Counted from the first letter of the stretch, positions 44,706 through 53,425 are shown. The stretch: 64,000 nucleotides of DNA from Ignavibacteriota bacterium (GCA_016708125.1 JADJGF010000001.1:4176001-4240000), one strand, 5' to 3'. Notes: generated by a model not told the origin, from the letters alone. Program-made: numbers and translations.

Positions 44706-46421
44706 TTACACCATTTTTTTTGGATTAAGTCTCTTTACAATCATATCACTTACGGAACCGCCCGAAGGAACCATTGGGAAAACCATATCCTCTTTAACTA
44801 CTTTAAATTCGATAAGAGTTGGACCATCGTTATAATTTAAAACTTTTTCTAATAAGTCGTCAACTTCATCAATTTTATCTGTTGAAAATGATTTAACACC
44901 AAATGCTTCGGCAACTTTTGTAAAATCCGGATTACTTTTACTCAAATCTGTAAAACTATATTTTTCTGCATGATATAATTCTTGCCACTGTCTTACCATT
45001 CCCAAAAAGCTATTATTCATAATGAAAAATTTAATTGGGAGTCTATAAGCTACAGCTGTAATTAATTCTTGAATATTCATCTGGAAACCACCGTCTCCAC
45101 TGAATGAAATTACTGTTTTATTTTTATTAGCAAAGGCTGCCCCAATAGATGCGGGGACAGAAAAACCCATTGTTCCTAACCCGCCGCTGGTTACGTGAGA
45201 TCTTGGATTAACAAATTTATAATATTGTGCAACCCACATTTGATGTTGACCAACATCGGTAACAATTATTGCGTCACCTTTTGTTTTTTCTGATATTCTT
45301 TCAATAACATATTCAGTGCGTAATTTTATATCATTTTTTTCATAACAAAGCGGGCAGTCAGTTCGCCATTGATTTATTTGATTCCACCATTCAGTTAAAT
45401 CTGCTTTACCGGTTAATTCACTTGCAATTTCTGCAATAACATGTTTAACATCTCCAACTATTGGAAGATCAACTAATACATTTTTATCAATTGCAGTTGG
45501 ATCAATATCAACATGGATTTTATATGATTTTGGGGAAAATGTTTCAATGTTTCCGGTAACGCGATCGTCAAATCTAGCACCTAAAGCTATTAAACAATCG
45601 CATTCATTTATTGCCATATTTGCCCAAAAAGTTCCGTGCATTCCAAGCATTCCTAAAGATTGTGGATCATCGCCCGGAAAAGCTCCTAATCCTTGCAAAG
45701 TCATTGTTACCGGAATTCCGGTTTCCTTTGCCAAAACGTGAAGTTCTTTATTTCCATCCGACATAATAACTCCACCGCCAACATACAATAAAGGCTTTTT
45801 AGCATTTTGAATTATTTGTGCAGCTTTTTTGATTTGATTAATATGTCCTTTATACTGTGGTTTATAACCTCTAATATCAATTTTAGATGGATAAACAAAT
45901 TCTGTTTCCATTGCAATAATATTTTTTGGTAAATCAACCAGAACTGGTCCGGGTCTTCCTGTTGAAGCAATATAAAATGCTTTTTGAATTGTTGGTGCAA
46001 GTTCTTCAATTGAACGAACTAAAAAATTATGTTTGGTAATTGGTCGAGTTATTCCAACAATATCAGCTTCTTGAAATGCATCATTACCAATTAAGTGAGT
46101 TGCAACTTGTCCGGTAAAAACAACAAGCGGAACAGAATCCATATAAGCATCGGCAATTCCGGTAACTGTATTAGTTGCTCCGGGACCAGAAGTTACTAAT
46201 ACAACTCCGGGTTTTCCGGTAACCATTGCATAGCCTTTTGCCATATGAGTTGCACCTTGTTCATGTCTTACTAAAACATGTTGAAGGAAATCAATGTCAT
46301 ACAATTTTTCATAAATTTTTAAAGTAGCTCCTCCGGGATATCCAAAAATTACATCTACATTTTCTTTTTTTAACGCTTCAAAAAATATATCCGCACCAGA
46401 CATTTTTTTTGTAGGACTCAT
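44706..46421 (-). CDS. ilvB: Acetolactate synthase large (catalytic) subunit
   Basis: This 571-residue ThDP enzyme makes acetolactate and acetohydroxybutyrate. The N-terminal IFGYPGGATLKIYEKL, HEQGATHMAKGYAMVTGKPG (catalytic Glu) and GPGATNTVTGIADAYMDSVPLV are standard. The C-terminal ThDP/Mg site is GDGGFQMNIQELITAVAYRLPIKFFIMNNSFLG. FAD-contacting segments are also recognisable. It precedes ilvN by 3 bases and follows ilvD by 24 bases. Confidence 0.97.
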   Translation of the reverse strand: MSPTKKMSGADIFFEALKKENVDVIFGYPGGATLKIYEKLYDIDFLQHVLVRHEQGATHMAKGYAMVTGKPGVVLVTSGPGATNTVTGIADAYMDSVPLVVFTGQVATHLIGNDAFQEADIVGITRPITKHNFLVRSIEELAPTIQKAFYIASTGRPGPVLVDLPKNIIAMETEFVYPSKIDIRGYKPQYKGHINQIKKAAQIIQNAKKPLLYVGGGVIMSDGNKELHVLAKETGIPVTMTLQGLGAFPGDDPQSLGMLGMHGTFWANMAINECDCLIALGARFDDRVTGNIETFSPKSYKIHVDIDPTAIDKNVLVDLPIVGDVKHVIAEIASELTGKADLTEWWNQINQWRTDCPLCYEKNDIKLRTEYVIERISEKTKGDAIIVTDVGQHQMWVAQYYKFVNPRSHVTSGGLGTMGFSVPASIGAAFANKNKTVISFSGDGGFQMNIQELITAVAYRLPIKFFIMNNSFLGMVRQWQELYHAEKYSFTDLSKSNPDFTKVAEAFGVKSFSTDKIDEVDDLLEKVLNYNDGPTLIEFKVVKEDMVFPMVPSGGSVSDMIVKRLNPKKMV

Positions 46422-46445
46422 ATTATTTTCCTTCCATCATAAAGT

Positions 46446-48122
46446 TTAAATTTTTAATATTGCTCCAGTATTAGCCGATGTAACCATTTTAGCATATCTT
46501 GCTAAATAACCCTTTTTAATTTTAGGTTCAAACTTTTCCAATTTACTTTTTCTAATTTTTATTTCTTCTTCACTTAAAAGAACTTCTAATTTTTTATTGG
46601 GAATATCAATTGAAATTATATCCCCATTTTCAACAATTGCAATTGTTCCGCCTTCTGCAGCTTCGGGAGAAACATGTCCGATGCAAGCGCCGCGAGTTCC
46701 TCCGGAAAATCTTCCATCAGTAATTAATGCAACTTTGCTGCCTAATCCCATTCCCATTATTGCACTTGTAGGAGCTAACATTTCCGGCATTCCGGGTCCG
46801 CCTTTTGGTCCTTCGTATCGAATAATAACTACATCACCGGCTTTAACTTTTTTATTTTTAATTCCTTCCAAAGCTTCATCTTGACTTTCAAAAATTACTG
46901 CGGGACCTTTGTGAACTAACATTTCCTTTTCAACAGCGGCAGCTTTTACGATTGCTCCATTTTCTGCTAAGTTTCCGAATAAGACTACTAATCCACCGGT
47001 TTGTGAATATGGATTTTCTAATGTTCTTATTACATCACTATTTAAAATTTTAGAATTCTTTACATTTTCTAAAAGTGAATTTCCGGTAACTGTAATAACA
47101 TCATTTGTTAATAAATTTTCATTCATAGAAAGTTCATTGAGAATTGCTGAAATGCCGCCGGCATAATGCACGTCTTCAATATGAACATCCGGACGAGCCG
47201 GACTGACTTTACAAATATTTGGAGTTTTTTCGGAAATATTATTTATATCATTCAAATCAATTTCTATTCCGGCTTCATTGGCAATTGCCAAAGTGTGAAG
47301 AATTGTATTTGTGCTTCCGCCCATTGCAACATCTAACGTAATTGCATTTCGAATAGAATTTTTAGTAATTATATCCGAAGGTTTTATATCTTTTTCAATA
47401 AGTGTTAAAAGTTGTTTTGCAGATGCTTTCGCTAATTCATGTCGAGCTGGATCAACTGCTAAAATAGTTCCATTTCCCGGAAGTGCCATTCCCAAAGCTT
47501 CCATTAAACAATTCATTGAATTTGCAGTGAACATTCCCGAACAAGAACCGCAAGTTGGACAACTTAAATCTTCCAATTCTTTTAATTCACTTTCGTTAAT
47601 TTCACCGGATTGAAATTTCCCAACTCCTTCAAATACAGTAACCAAATCACTTGTTTTTCCGTTCGATAATTTTCCGGCTTTCATTGGTCCGCCGGAAATA
47701 AATATTGTAGGAATATTTACTCGAACAGCTCCCATCAACATTCCCGGTATAATTTTATCACAATTAGGAATACATATTAAACCATCCAATTGGTGAGCTT
47801 CAACAACTGTTTCAACGGAATCTGCAATTAATTCGCGGCTTGCAAGAGAATACCGCATTCCGATATGCCCCATTGCAATTCCATCATCAACACCAATTGT
47901 ATTAAATTCGAAAGGAATTCCGCCATATTCTCTTATTGCATCTTTTACAATTTTACCAAATTCTTGAAGATGAACGTGACCGGGAATTAAATCAATGTAT
48001 GAATTACAAACTCCAATAAAGGGTTTGTCAAAATCAGCATCAGACTTAATAACGCCGGTTGCTTTTAACAAACTTCTGTGCGGAGCTTTATCATAACCTT
48101 TTTTTATTATATCAGATCTCAA
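46446..48122 (-). CDS. ilvD: Dihydroxy-acid dehydratase
   Basis: This 558-residue iron-sulfur enzyme dehydrates dihydroxyacids to 2-keto acids. Cluster cysteines lie in CNSYIDLIPGH (about 39), ICIPNCDKIIPGMLMG (about 115-122) and CPTCGSCSGMFTANSMNCL (about 190-208). The N-terminal MRSDIIKKGYDKAPHRSLLKA is the usual start. Initiation is at a TTG (48122-48120) preceded by TTTTTGAGGTCTA, a good but not strong ribosome site. It is the first structural gene of the operon and lies 95 bases after the leader-peptide stop. Confidence 0.97.
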   Translation of the reverse strand: MRSDIIKKGYDKAPHRSLLKATGVIKSDADFDKPFIGVCNSYIDLIPGHVHLQEFGKIVKDAIREYGGIPFEFNTIGVDDGIAMGHIGMRYSLASRELIADSVETVVEAHQLDGLICIPNCDKIIPGMLMGAVRVNIPTIFISGGPMKAGKLSNGKTSDLVTVFEGVGKFQSGEINESELKELEDLSCPTCGSCSGMFTANSMNCLMEALGMALPGNGTILAVDPARHELAKASAKQLLTLIEKDIKPSDIITKNSIRNAITLDVAMGGSTNTILHTLAIANEAGIEIDLNDINNISEKTPNICKVSPARPDVHIEDVHYAGGISAILNELSMNENLLTNDVITVTGNSLLENVKNSKILNSDVIRTLENPYSQTGGLVVLFGNLAENGAIVKAAAVEKEMLVHKGPAVIFESQDEALEGIKNKKVKAGDVVIIRYEGPKGGPGMPEMLAPTSAIMGMGLGSKVALITDGRFSGGTRGACIGHVSPEAAEGGTIAIVENGDIISIDIPNKKLEVLLSEEEIKIRKSKLEKFEPKIKKGYLARYAKMVTSANTGAILKI

Positions 48123-48162
48123 ATAGACCTCAAAAATTTATACCAATTTAACACCTCTTTTC

Positions 48163-48211
48163 AGGTCATTCCAAATTTTATTATTGATTTTTACGATTAT
48201 GGGAATGACCT
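48163..48211 (-). promoter_or_regulatory. 10-base inverted repeat in the ilv leader, candidate attenuator hairpin
   Basis: Arms AGGTCATTCC (48163-48172) and GGAATGACCT (48202-48211) are perfect, with a 29-base loop. The proximal arm begins 6 bases after the leader stop codon, so a ribosome at the stop would mask it. No T-run follows on the minus strand, so it is not a canonical terminator. It also resembles a common dispersed palindrome type, and this alternative is open. Confidence 0.6.
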
Positions 48212-48217
48212 TTTATT

Positions 48218-48364
48218 CTAGCCAATAATAATGAGGCTGAGAATAAGGTTAATTCCAAGAATAATCACGATGCTAATTGGTAGGTTTATTAAAATATCGT
48301 TGTTCACTGCATTACTTGCAGTAATTGAATTGTAACTTGTAATATTTCTTTGTAAGTAACTCAT
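48218..48364 (-). CDS. ilvL: Ile/Leu/Val-rich leader peptide of the ilv-leu operon
   Basis: A 48-codon frame starts at ATG 48364-48362 and stops at TAG 48220-48218. It holds 13 Ile, 7 Leu and 2 Val. The last 20 codons (PISIVIILG-INLILSLIIIG) are almost entirely branched-chain. The ATG lies only 13 bases after the -10 element, so the transcript would be nearly leaderless; a GTG start at codon 20 is an alternative. It is followed within 6 bases by an inverted repeat and, 95 bases on, by ilvD. In enteric bacteria, ilv leader peptides with clustered branched-chain codons couple operon expression to charged tRNA supply. The symbol is by analogy only. An alternative reading is a small single-span membrane protein. 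Confidence 0.72.
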   Translation of the reverse strand: MSYLQRNITSYNSITASNAVNNDILINLPISIVIILGINLILSLIIIG

Positions 48365-48368
48365 AATA

Positions 48369-48391
48369 TTGACGGTAATTATAGCCGTAAA
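48369..48391. promoter_or_regulatory. Inverted repeat centred on the ilv -10 element (candidate operator)
   Basis: TTGACGG (48369-48375) and CCGTAAA (48385-48391) are inverted with one mismatch and a 9-base spacer. The -10 hexamer lies at the centre. A dimeric repressor bound here would block the promoter. Confidence 0.45.
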
Positions 48392-48406
48392 TTATTTTTT
48401 TGTCAA
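48378..48406 (-). promoter_or_regulatory. Consensus sigma-70 promoter of the ilv-leu operon
   Basis: On the minus strand TTGACA (48406-48401) and TATAAT (48383-48378) are both perfect, with a 17-base spacer. Transcription should start about 6-7 bases later, only a few bases before the leader ATG. Confidence 0.9.
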
Positions 48407-48512
48407 GTATAAAAATTTTTATAGTAATTTTATTTTTATATTTAGTCGAAATTTTTAAGATATTATTCGCTTTCTTAAATAAATATTCATTTCTAAAAGA
48501 TGTGGGGGTTTT

Positions 48513-49868
48513 GTGGCAGTAAAAAAGGAATTAGAAACTTGGAATTTCCCTAAAGAGTTTTGGCTTGCAAATTTTATGGAATTGCTTGAAAGAGCCGCAT
48601 ATTATGGCTTCTTTATAATTATAACTTTGTATTTAACAAATGTTGTAGGATTTAATGATATAGAAACCGGAATTATTGCCGGAATTTTTGGGGCTTTGAT
48701 ATATTTCTTTCCTCCTTTTGCCGGAGCAATTAGTGATAAAATCGGTTTTAAAAATGGACTAATTTTAGCATTTACATTTTTAACGGTTGGATATTTTTTC
48801 TTAGGTGTTTTTCACTCAAAAATTATTGTAATATTTTTTCTTTTAGTTGTAGTTGTCGGCGGATCATTTATAAAACCATTGATTACCGGAACAGTTGCCA
48901 AAACCACAAATGAAGCTAATAAAGCAAGAGGATTTTCCCTTTTTTATTGGGTCGTTAATATTGGTGCGTTTGGCGGAAAAACTGTTGTGCCTTCAATACG
49001 TCAAGGAATTGGTTTGGAATATGTAAATTTCTTTTCTGCCGGAATGTCTTTACTTGCTTTACTTTTTGCAATTTTCATTTTTAAAATTGATGAAAACAGA
49101 GTTGAAAAAAGCAGATCATTTGGTGATGTTTTTAAATCTCTTAAAACAATTTTTGCAACACCAAGACTTATCATTTTAACATTAATTGTTTCGGGTTTTT
49201 GGTTAATTCAACATCAACTTTATGCAACAATGCCAAAATACGTTATAAGACTTTTAGGCGAAGAAGCTAAACCCGAATGGCTTGCAAATGTTAATCCGCT
49301 TATTGTTGTACTTTTTGTTGTAATAATAACTCAACTTTTCAAAAAAGTTAAAGCTGTTTCCGTAATGTTAATCGGAATGATGATTATGCCTTTATCTGCG
49401 TTAGCAATGGCTTCAAGTCAAACTTTAGAAACATTTACGGGAAATTCAGTTGATATTTTCGGACTTTTCACAATGCATCCGCTAACTGTTATGATGATTA
49501 TCGGAATTGGAATTCAAGGTTTGGCTGAATGTTTCATTTCACCAAGATTTTTAGAATATTTTGCGCTTCAAGCTCCAAAAGGTGAAGAAGGAACTTATAT
49601 GGGATTTAGTCATTTGCATTCTTTTTTTTCTTATTTAATTGGATTTTTTATTTCCGGATTTTTATTGGATGCATATTGTCCGGATCCTTCCACATTACCG
49701 GCTGGAATTTCGGAAATTCAAAGAGCAGCAATTTATGCAGATGCTCACATTATTTGGTATTATTTTGTGGGAATTGCATCCGTAGCCGCAATTGCATTAT
49801 TTATTTATAGATTGGTAACAAATAAAATTGATGCAAAAAACCAAAATATAAATTCTGCAAAAAATTGA
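48513..49868 (+). CDS. POT-like MFS transporter (proton-dependent oligopeptide type)
   Basis: This 451-residue membrane protein has about twelve to fourteen membrane segments. Near the N-terminus, FWLANFMELLERAAYYGFF resembles the ExxER-YYG motif of POT/PTR2 transporters, and GFSLFYWVVNIGAFGG matches the second POT signature. The substrate may be di- or tripeptides, but related proteins of this shape may carry other compounds. Start is GTG at 48513 after GTGGGGGTTTT. It is divergent from the ilv operon, so amino-acid supply could be a common theme, but no direct evidence supports this. The next gene overlaps by 4 bases. Confidence 0.75.
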   Translation: MAVKKELETWNFPKEFWLANFMELLERAAYYGFFIIITLYLTNVVGFNDIETGIIAGIFGALIYFFPPFAGAISDKIGFKNGLILAFTFLTVGYFFLGVFHSKIIVIFFLLVVVVGGSFIKPLITGTVAKTTNEANKARGFSLFYWVVNIGAFGGKTVVPSIRQGIGLEYVNFFSAGMSLLALLFAIFIFKIDENRVEKSRSFGDVFKSLKTIFATPRLIILTLIVSGFWLIQHQLYATMPKYVIRLLGEEAKPEWLANVNPLIVVLFVVIITQLFKKVKAVSVMLIGMMIMPLSALAMASSQTLETFTGNSVDIFGLFTMHPLTVMMIIGIGIQGLAECFISPRFLEYFALQAPKGEEGTYMGFSHLHSFFSYLIGFFISGFLLDAYCPDPSTLPAGISEIQRAAIYADAHIIWYYFVGIASVAAIALFIYRLVTNKIDAKNQNINSAKN

Positions 49869-50497
49869 AAATAGATTTTATTCCGATAATTTTAATTCTT
49901 ATATCGGCAGCAATTCATATTGTTGCCGATTATAAATTTAAGAATATTACACACTTCACAAAACCAATTCCCATGCTTATTATTATTGGTTTCTGCCTAT
50001 TCTCTGAAAATTGTTTTTCATCAAACAAAATTTTTATTCTTTTGGGATTTATTTTTTCTTTAATTGGAGATATTTTTTTATTGAAAAAAACTCAATTTGT
50101 TAAAGGATTATTATCCTTTCTAATTGCACATATTTTTTATATAATTTTTGTTTTTTCAACTTCTCAATTTCATTTTGCAATTATTTTATTTGCAATTACA
50201 TTTTTAATATTTTCAACTTTTTATTTTGCGATAATTAGAAAAATAAATTCCAGTAAAATTTTTGTAATTATTTACTCATTTATAATTTTATTTCTTCTTT
50301 GGCAATCTTTAGAGCTTGCGATTTATTTACACAATCAAACTTCAATAATATTTGCAATTGGAATTATTCTATTTGTACTTTCCGATTCATTTTTAGCTTA
50401 CAACAAATTTGTGAAGAATTTTTACTCAGCTCAATTCGTTATTTTATCAACATATTTTCTTGCTCAAACTTTAATTCTATTTTCAACTTTTAAATAA
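49865..50497 (+). CDS. YhhN family membrane protein (lysoplasmalogenase-like)
   Basis: This 210-residue protein has about eight membrane segments. LGFIFSLIGDIFLL, FLIAHIFYIIFVF and LFVLSDSFLAYNKFVKNF with TYFLAQTLI carry the YhhN/TMEM86 signature aspartates. Eukaryotic TMEM86B and some bacterial members cleave lysoplasmalogens. Whether this one does is not known, since bacterial YhhN activity varies. It starts at TTG inside the transporter stop (TTGA overlap), so the two are translationally coupled. Confidence 0.8.
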   Translation: MKIDFIPIILILISAAIHIVADYKFKNITHFTKPIPMLIIIGFCLFSENCFSSNKIFILLGFIFSLIGDIFLLKKTQFVKGLLSFLIAHIFYIIFVFSTSQFHFAIILFAITFLIFSTFYFAIIRKINSSKIFVIIYSFIILFLLWQSLELAIYLHNQTSIIFAIGIILFVLSDSFLAYNKFVKNFYSAQFVILSTYFLAQTLILFSTFK

Positions 50498-50587
50498 TAT
50501 TTATTTACTTACAGTAAAGTTTTTAGACAAATTTTCGATAATAAGACAAACTATATTATTTATATCTTTATGGGGGAAATAAGTAAA

Positions 50588-50998
50588 ATGGATGTTCAAA
50601 ATTACAGTTCGCAAATATCCCAGTTAATTAATTTATTGAATTGCGCTTTGTCAGATGGAAAATTTGTAGAAAGTGAAAAAAAATTTCTAATCGAAATTGC
50701 AAACCGTTTTGGTATGAATTCAAATTTTATTGAAAATATATTTCATTCTGAAATTGAATTTAACTTTGAAATGCCTTCTGCCAAAGAAGAAAAAATGCAG
50801 CACTTAATTGATTTGGTTTTTATGATGATGATTGATTGCAAAATAACAAATGAAGAAAAATCCTTCTGCGAAGAAATTGCCATAAGATTGGGCTTTTCGG
50901 CAAAAACTATTGATTTTTTAATTTCAAAAATATTAAAAGATATTAAAGTAAAAGTTGAAGAAGATAATTTTATATTTGATAAAATTTTAAAATATTAA
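50588..50998 (+). CDS. TerB-like domain protein
   Basis: This 136-residue soluble helical protein has two TerB half-repeats: LLNCALSDGKFVESEKKFLIEIANRFGM and LVFMMMIDCKITNEEKSFCEEIAIRLGF. Each has the acidic D/E pair of the tellurite-resistance TerB metal-binding fold. The ATG at 50588 follows a GGGGGA ribosome site and is preferred to the one at 50570. TerB-domain proteins occur widely and are not necessarily linked to tellurite. No other ter gene is seen in the window. Confidence 0.8.
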   Translation: MDVQNYSSQISQLINLLNCALSDGKFVESEKKFLIEIANRFGMNSNFIENIFHSEIEFNFEMPSAKEEKMQHLIDLVFMMMIDCKITNEEKSFCEEIAIRLGFSAKTIDFLISKILKDIKVKVEEDNFIFDKILKY

Positions 50999-51044
50999 TA
51001 AGTTTAAATAAAATTATGTGAATGAAAGTATTTCAAAAAAAATA

Positions 51045-51698
51045 TTATTCAATTTTTGTCAGCAGTTTTGAAGCCTTATTATAACCAAGTGCCACCGAAG
51101 TTTTCAAATCCAATTTTGCGCCGTCAATATCATTTAGTTTTATTTTAACTTCCCCGCGTTTATAATATGCAATTGCGTATTTATTATTAATTTTTAATGC
51201 ATTATTCAGATCATCCAAAGCTCCAGCATGATCTTTATAGATTTCCTTTATTTCAGCACGCATAAAATAAGCTGTAGAATTTTGCGGATTTGATTTCAAA
51301 ACTTTATCAAAATCTTCTATTGAACCTTTGTAATCATCCTGTTTATTATAATTGATTTCATTATTTAGTCTGGCATCTCTTGTATAATGTTGAAGAAAAA
51401 TTCCTTCAAGATTATTTTGATCAATAATATCGTAAGCACGTGTATCACCCAAGCTGGCAGCCATTTTTAAATCTTGAAGCGCGGCTTTTTTATTTTGGGA
51501 TTTTAAATATGACATTCCTCTTTCGTAATATGCACACGAATCGTTTGGATTAAGAGCAATCTTCACCGTAAAGTGTTTAATTCTTCCTTCATAATCTCCA
51601 TATTTTACTTGATTCACATTAGTTTTACTACCTTTGTAAACCAAATAAACTAATATGGGAATGGAGATAATTAGAGAATAAATCCAAATCTCCCCCAT
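51045..51698 (-). CDS. Membrane-anchored TPR protein
   Basis: This 217-residue protein has a single N-terminal membrane segment (about 5-22) and at least three tetratricopeptide units: KIALNPNDSCAYYERGMSYLKSQNKKAALQDLKMAA, KVLKSNPQNSTAYFMRAEIKEIYKDHAGALDDLNNAL and NNKYAIAYYKRGEVKIKLNDIDGAKLDLKTSVALG. Between the first and second it carries an extra segment (about 90-130) with no TPR pattern. It is probably a scaffold exposed on one face of the inner membrane. No partner is evident. Confidence 0.8.
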   Translation of the reverse strand: MGEIWIYSLIISIPILVYLVYKGSKTNVNQVKYGDYEGRIKHFTVKIALNPNDSCAYYERGMSYLKSQNKKAALQDLKMAASLGDTRAYDIIDQNNLEGIFLQHYTRDARLNNEINYNKQDDYKGSIEDFDKVLKSNPQNSTAYFMRAEIKEIYKDHAGALDDLNNALKINNKYAIAYYKRGEVKIKLNDIDGAKLDLKTSVALGYNKASKLLTKIE

Positions 51699-51839
51699 TT
51701 GGTAACCCCTTTTGAAATAATAATTTATAATCGGAAAAAAAATTTTTAATTTTAGAGAGGAATTGATGTTTGATAATTTTTGAAAATGTGCAAAGAATTG
51801 TGAATATTTTAAATTTTGTAAAATGACTTTATTAAATAA

Positions 51840-53363
51840 TTATTGCAATTTTTCTTCATTCAGTAGAAAAGATGTTTTTAGATTTTTAGTATTAAACTCC
51901 TTAATAAGTGAATATGTGTATGGAATTTTCTCGTAAAGTCTTTCGCTGATTGATTCAGAAATATTTGTTTTATTAAACGGAACTACTTTAACGTATTCTT
52001 GAATTTCATTTTCATTTCTTCCGTATTTATAATCATAGGTGAAATTTCCGAAATTATCTATTTGAATATTTTTATTCGTAAAATTCGGCACACTAATGAA
52101 GAATTCACTGTTCTCTATTTTATCATTGTTAAAAAGATTTTCTTGCGATAAATATTCATACAATTCCTTTGCAGTAAAAATAGATGGATCAATAAAATCT
52201 ATTTCATCCGCTAAAATATCTTTATAAATAAAATTTGAATTCTCTTTATACATTCTCAAACTTTCAATTTTTTCTTTAAAGATATCCGTATAAAATGGAT
52301 AATGTGTACAGCCAAGAATTATACTTTTTAATTTTGGAGAATTTTTCTGATTAAGAATTTTCTCAAGCAAAGTTGTAATATGATATGAAATATAATTTTC
52401 AACAGAATTTATTTGAATGTCTGTAGGATTTTCTTTTGTACCGTTAAATAACATTTTATTTCCGGTCCAATCAAAATTATATCTTGATAATTTCTTTATA
52501 TCAATTTTAAGTTTCTCATTTTTATCAGATGGACCTATATAATTTGTTCTTGGTTTTACTGCAGATTTATCAATTGATTCAATAATTTCATCTATGGCAT
52601 CTGCTAATCCAACTCCAGCTTGCTGAAAAATTGATATTTTATTTTTATGACTTTTTTCATTAAGCTGATTTTTTATTTCATTTACATATCCGTTTGAAGC
52701 AACTGTTCCCGCTGTTGCCATAACTGCCAAACTATAATTTTCATCATCTGAAATATTTTCCAAAGCAGCTCTTACTCCGGCGCCAATAACTCCGATTACT
52801 TTTATATCCAAATTTGCTTTTTTAATAAATTCTTCGATATCCACTTTTCCATATGCGGTTGCTGTATTGCAAGCAATTACAATTGCTTTTATTGCTGATT
52901 TATTTTGCTTAAAAGAAATATCTTGGGATCTTTCATAATATTTATTGTTTAGTAAAAATTGTACATCCTTTAAAATGTGTTCTTTTAAAAGCAAAGTTTT
53001 ATTTTGCGATTCATAATTTCCATATGGCATGTTTGCTTGATCGGCAAGATAAATAAAACTTTCTCTATTAAAATCTCTTATAGAATCACCTAAATTAGTG
53101 TATGAATGATTTTTATTATTATACTTATCAAAATTTACGATTGCATCAAATACCGTTAATCCACCGGTTCCGGAATCAAATATTCCTATTGGAAGATTTG
53201 CATTTTTCTTTTTATAAACATCCAAATTTGTGTAATAAAAACTTGATTTGTCGTTGAGAATTGAATCAACAATTTTCAATTTTTCATCAGAAGATTTACA
53301 TGAAATCAGAAATACAATTAAAAAAATAAAATGAAATATTTTTATGTAAAATTTTTGATTCAT
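51840..53363 (-). CDS. Glutamate/aspartate racemase-like lipoprotein
   Basis: This 507-residue protein (ATG at 53363) has a lipoprotein signal ending FLISC (Cys22), so it is predicted to be outside the cytoplasm. The catalytic core is that of MurI: GIFDSGTGGLTV (near 61), FIYLADQANMPYGNYESQ, VIACNTATAYGK with the first catalytic cysteine, and IILGCTHYPFYTDIF with the second. It is nearly twice the size of MurI (about 265), with inserts near 225-310 and a C-terminal extension of about 130 residues. Location outside the cytoplasm is unusual for a peptidoglycan-precursor enzyme. It may produce or recycle D-amino acids in the periplasm; that role is inference. Confidence 0.82.
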   Translation of the reverse strand: MNQKFYIKIFHFIFLIVFLISCKSSDEKLKIVDSILNDKSSFYYTNLDVYKKKNANLPIGIFDSGTGGLTVFDAIVNFDKYNNKNHSYTNLGDSIRDFNRESFIYLADQANMPYGNYESQNKTLLLKEHILKDVQFLLNNKYYERSQDISFKQNKSAIKAIVIACNTATAYGKVDIEEFIKKANLDIKVIGVIGAGVRAALENISDDENYSLAVMATAGTVASNGYVNEIKNQLNEKSHKNKISIFQQAGVGLADAIDEIIESIDKSAVKPRTNYIGPSDKNEKLKIDIKKLSRYNFDWTGNKMLFNGTKENPTDIQINSVENYISYHITTLLEKILNQKNSPKLKSIILGCTHYPFYTDIFKEKIESLRMYKENSNFIYKDILADEIDFIDPSIFTAKELYEYLSQENLFNNDKIENSEFFISVPNFTNKNIQIDNFGNFTYDYKYGRNENEIQEYVKVVPFNKTNISESISERLYEKIPYTYSLIKEFNTKNLKTSFLLNEEKLQ

Positions 53364-53425
53364 TATTTTTCCAAAATTAAAAATCAAATATTCAGAAATT
53401 AACTTTAAATATTTCTGATAGAATT

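Larger units (their letters stand above)
48123..48512. other. Divergent intergenic region: ilv leader and transporter promoter
   Basis: The gap of 390 bases holds the ilv promoter, leader peptide and hairpin on the minus strand, described in their own entries. The plus-strand part (48407-48512) is A+T-rich and should carry the transporter promoter, though no strong match was found; GGGGG precedes its GTG start. Confidence 0.7.

Noticed and set aside
48163..48211. The ilv leader hairpin as a standard rho-independent terminator
   Set aside because: The stem is not followed by a T-run on the minus strand, so I list it as a regulatory hairpin or repeat only.
48123..48370. T-box or riboswitch upstream of ilvD
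   Set aside because: No T-box sequence, specifier-loop pattern or recognisable riboswitch core is visible, and the coding leader explains the region better.
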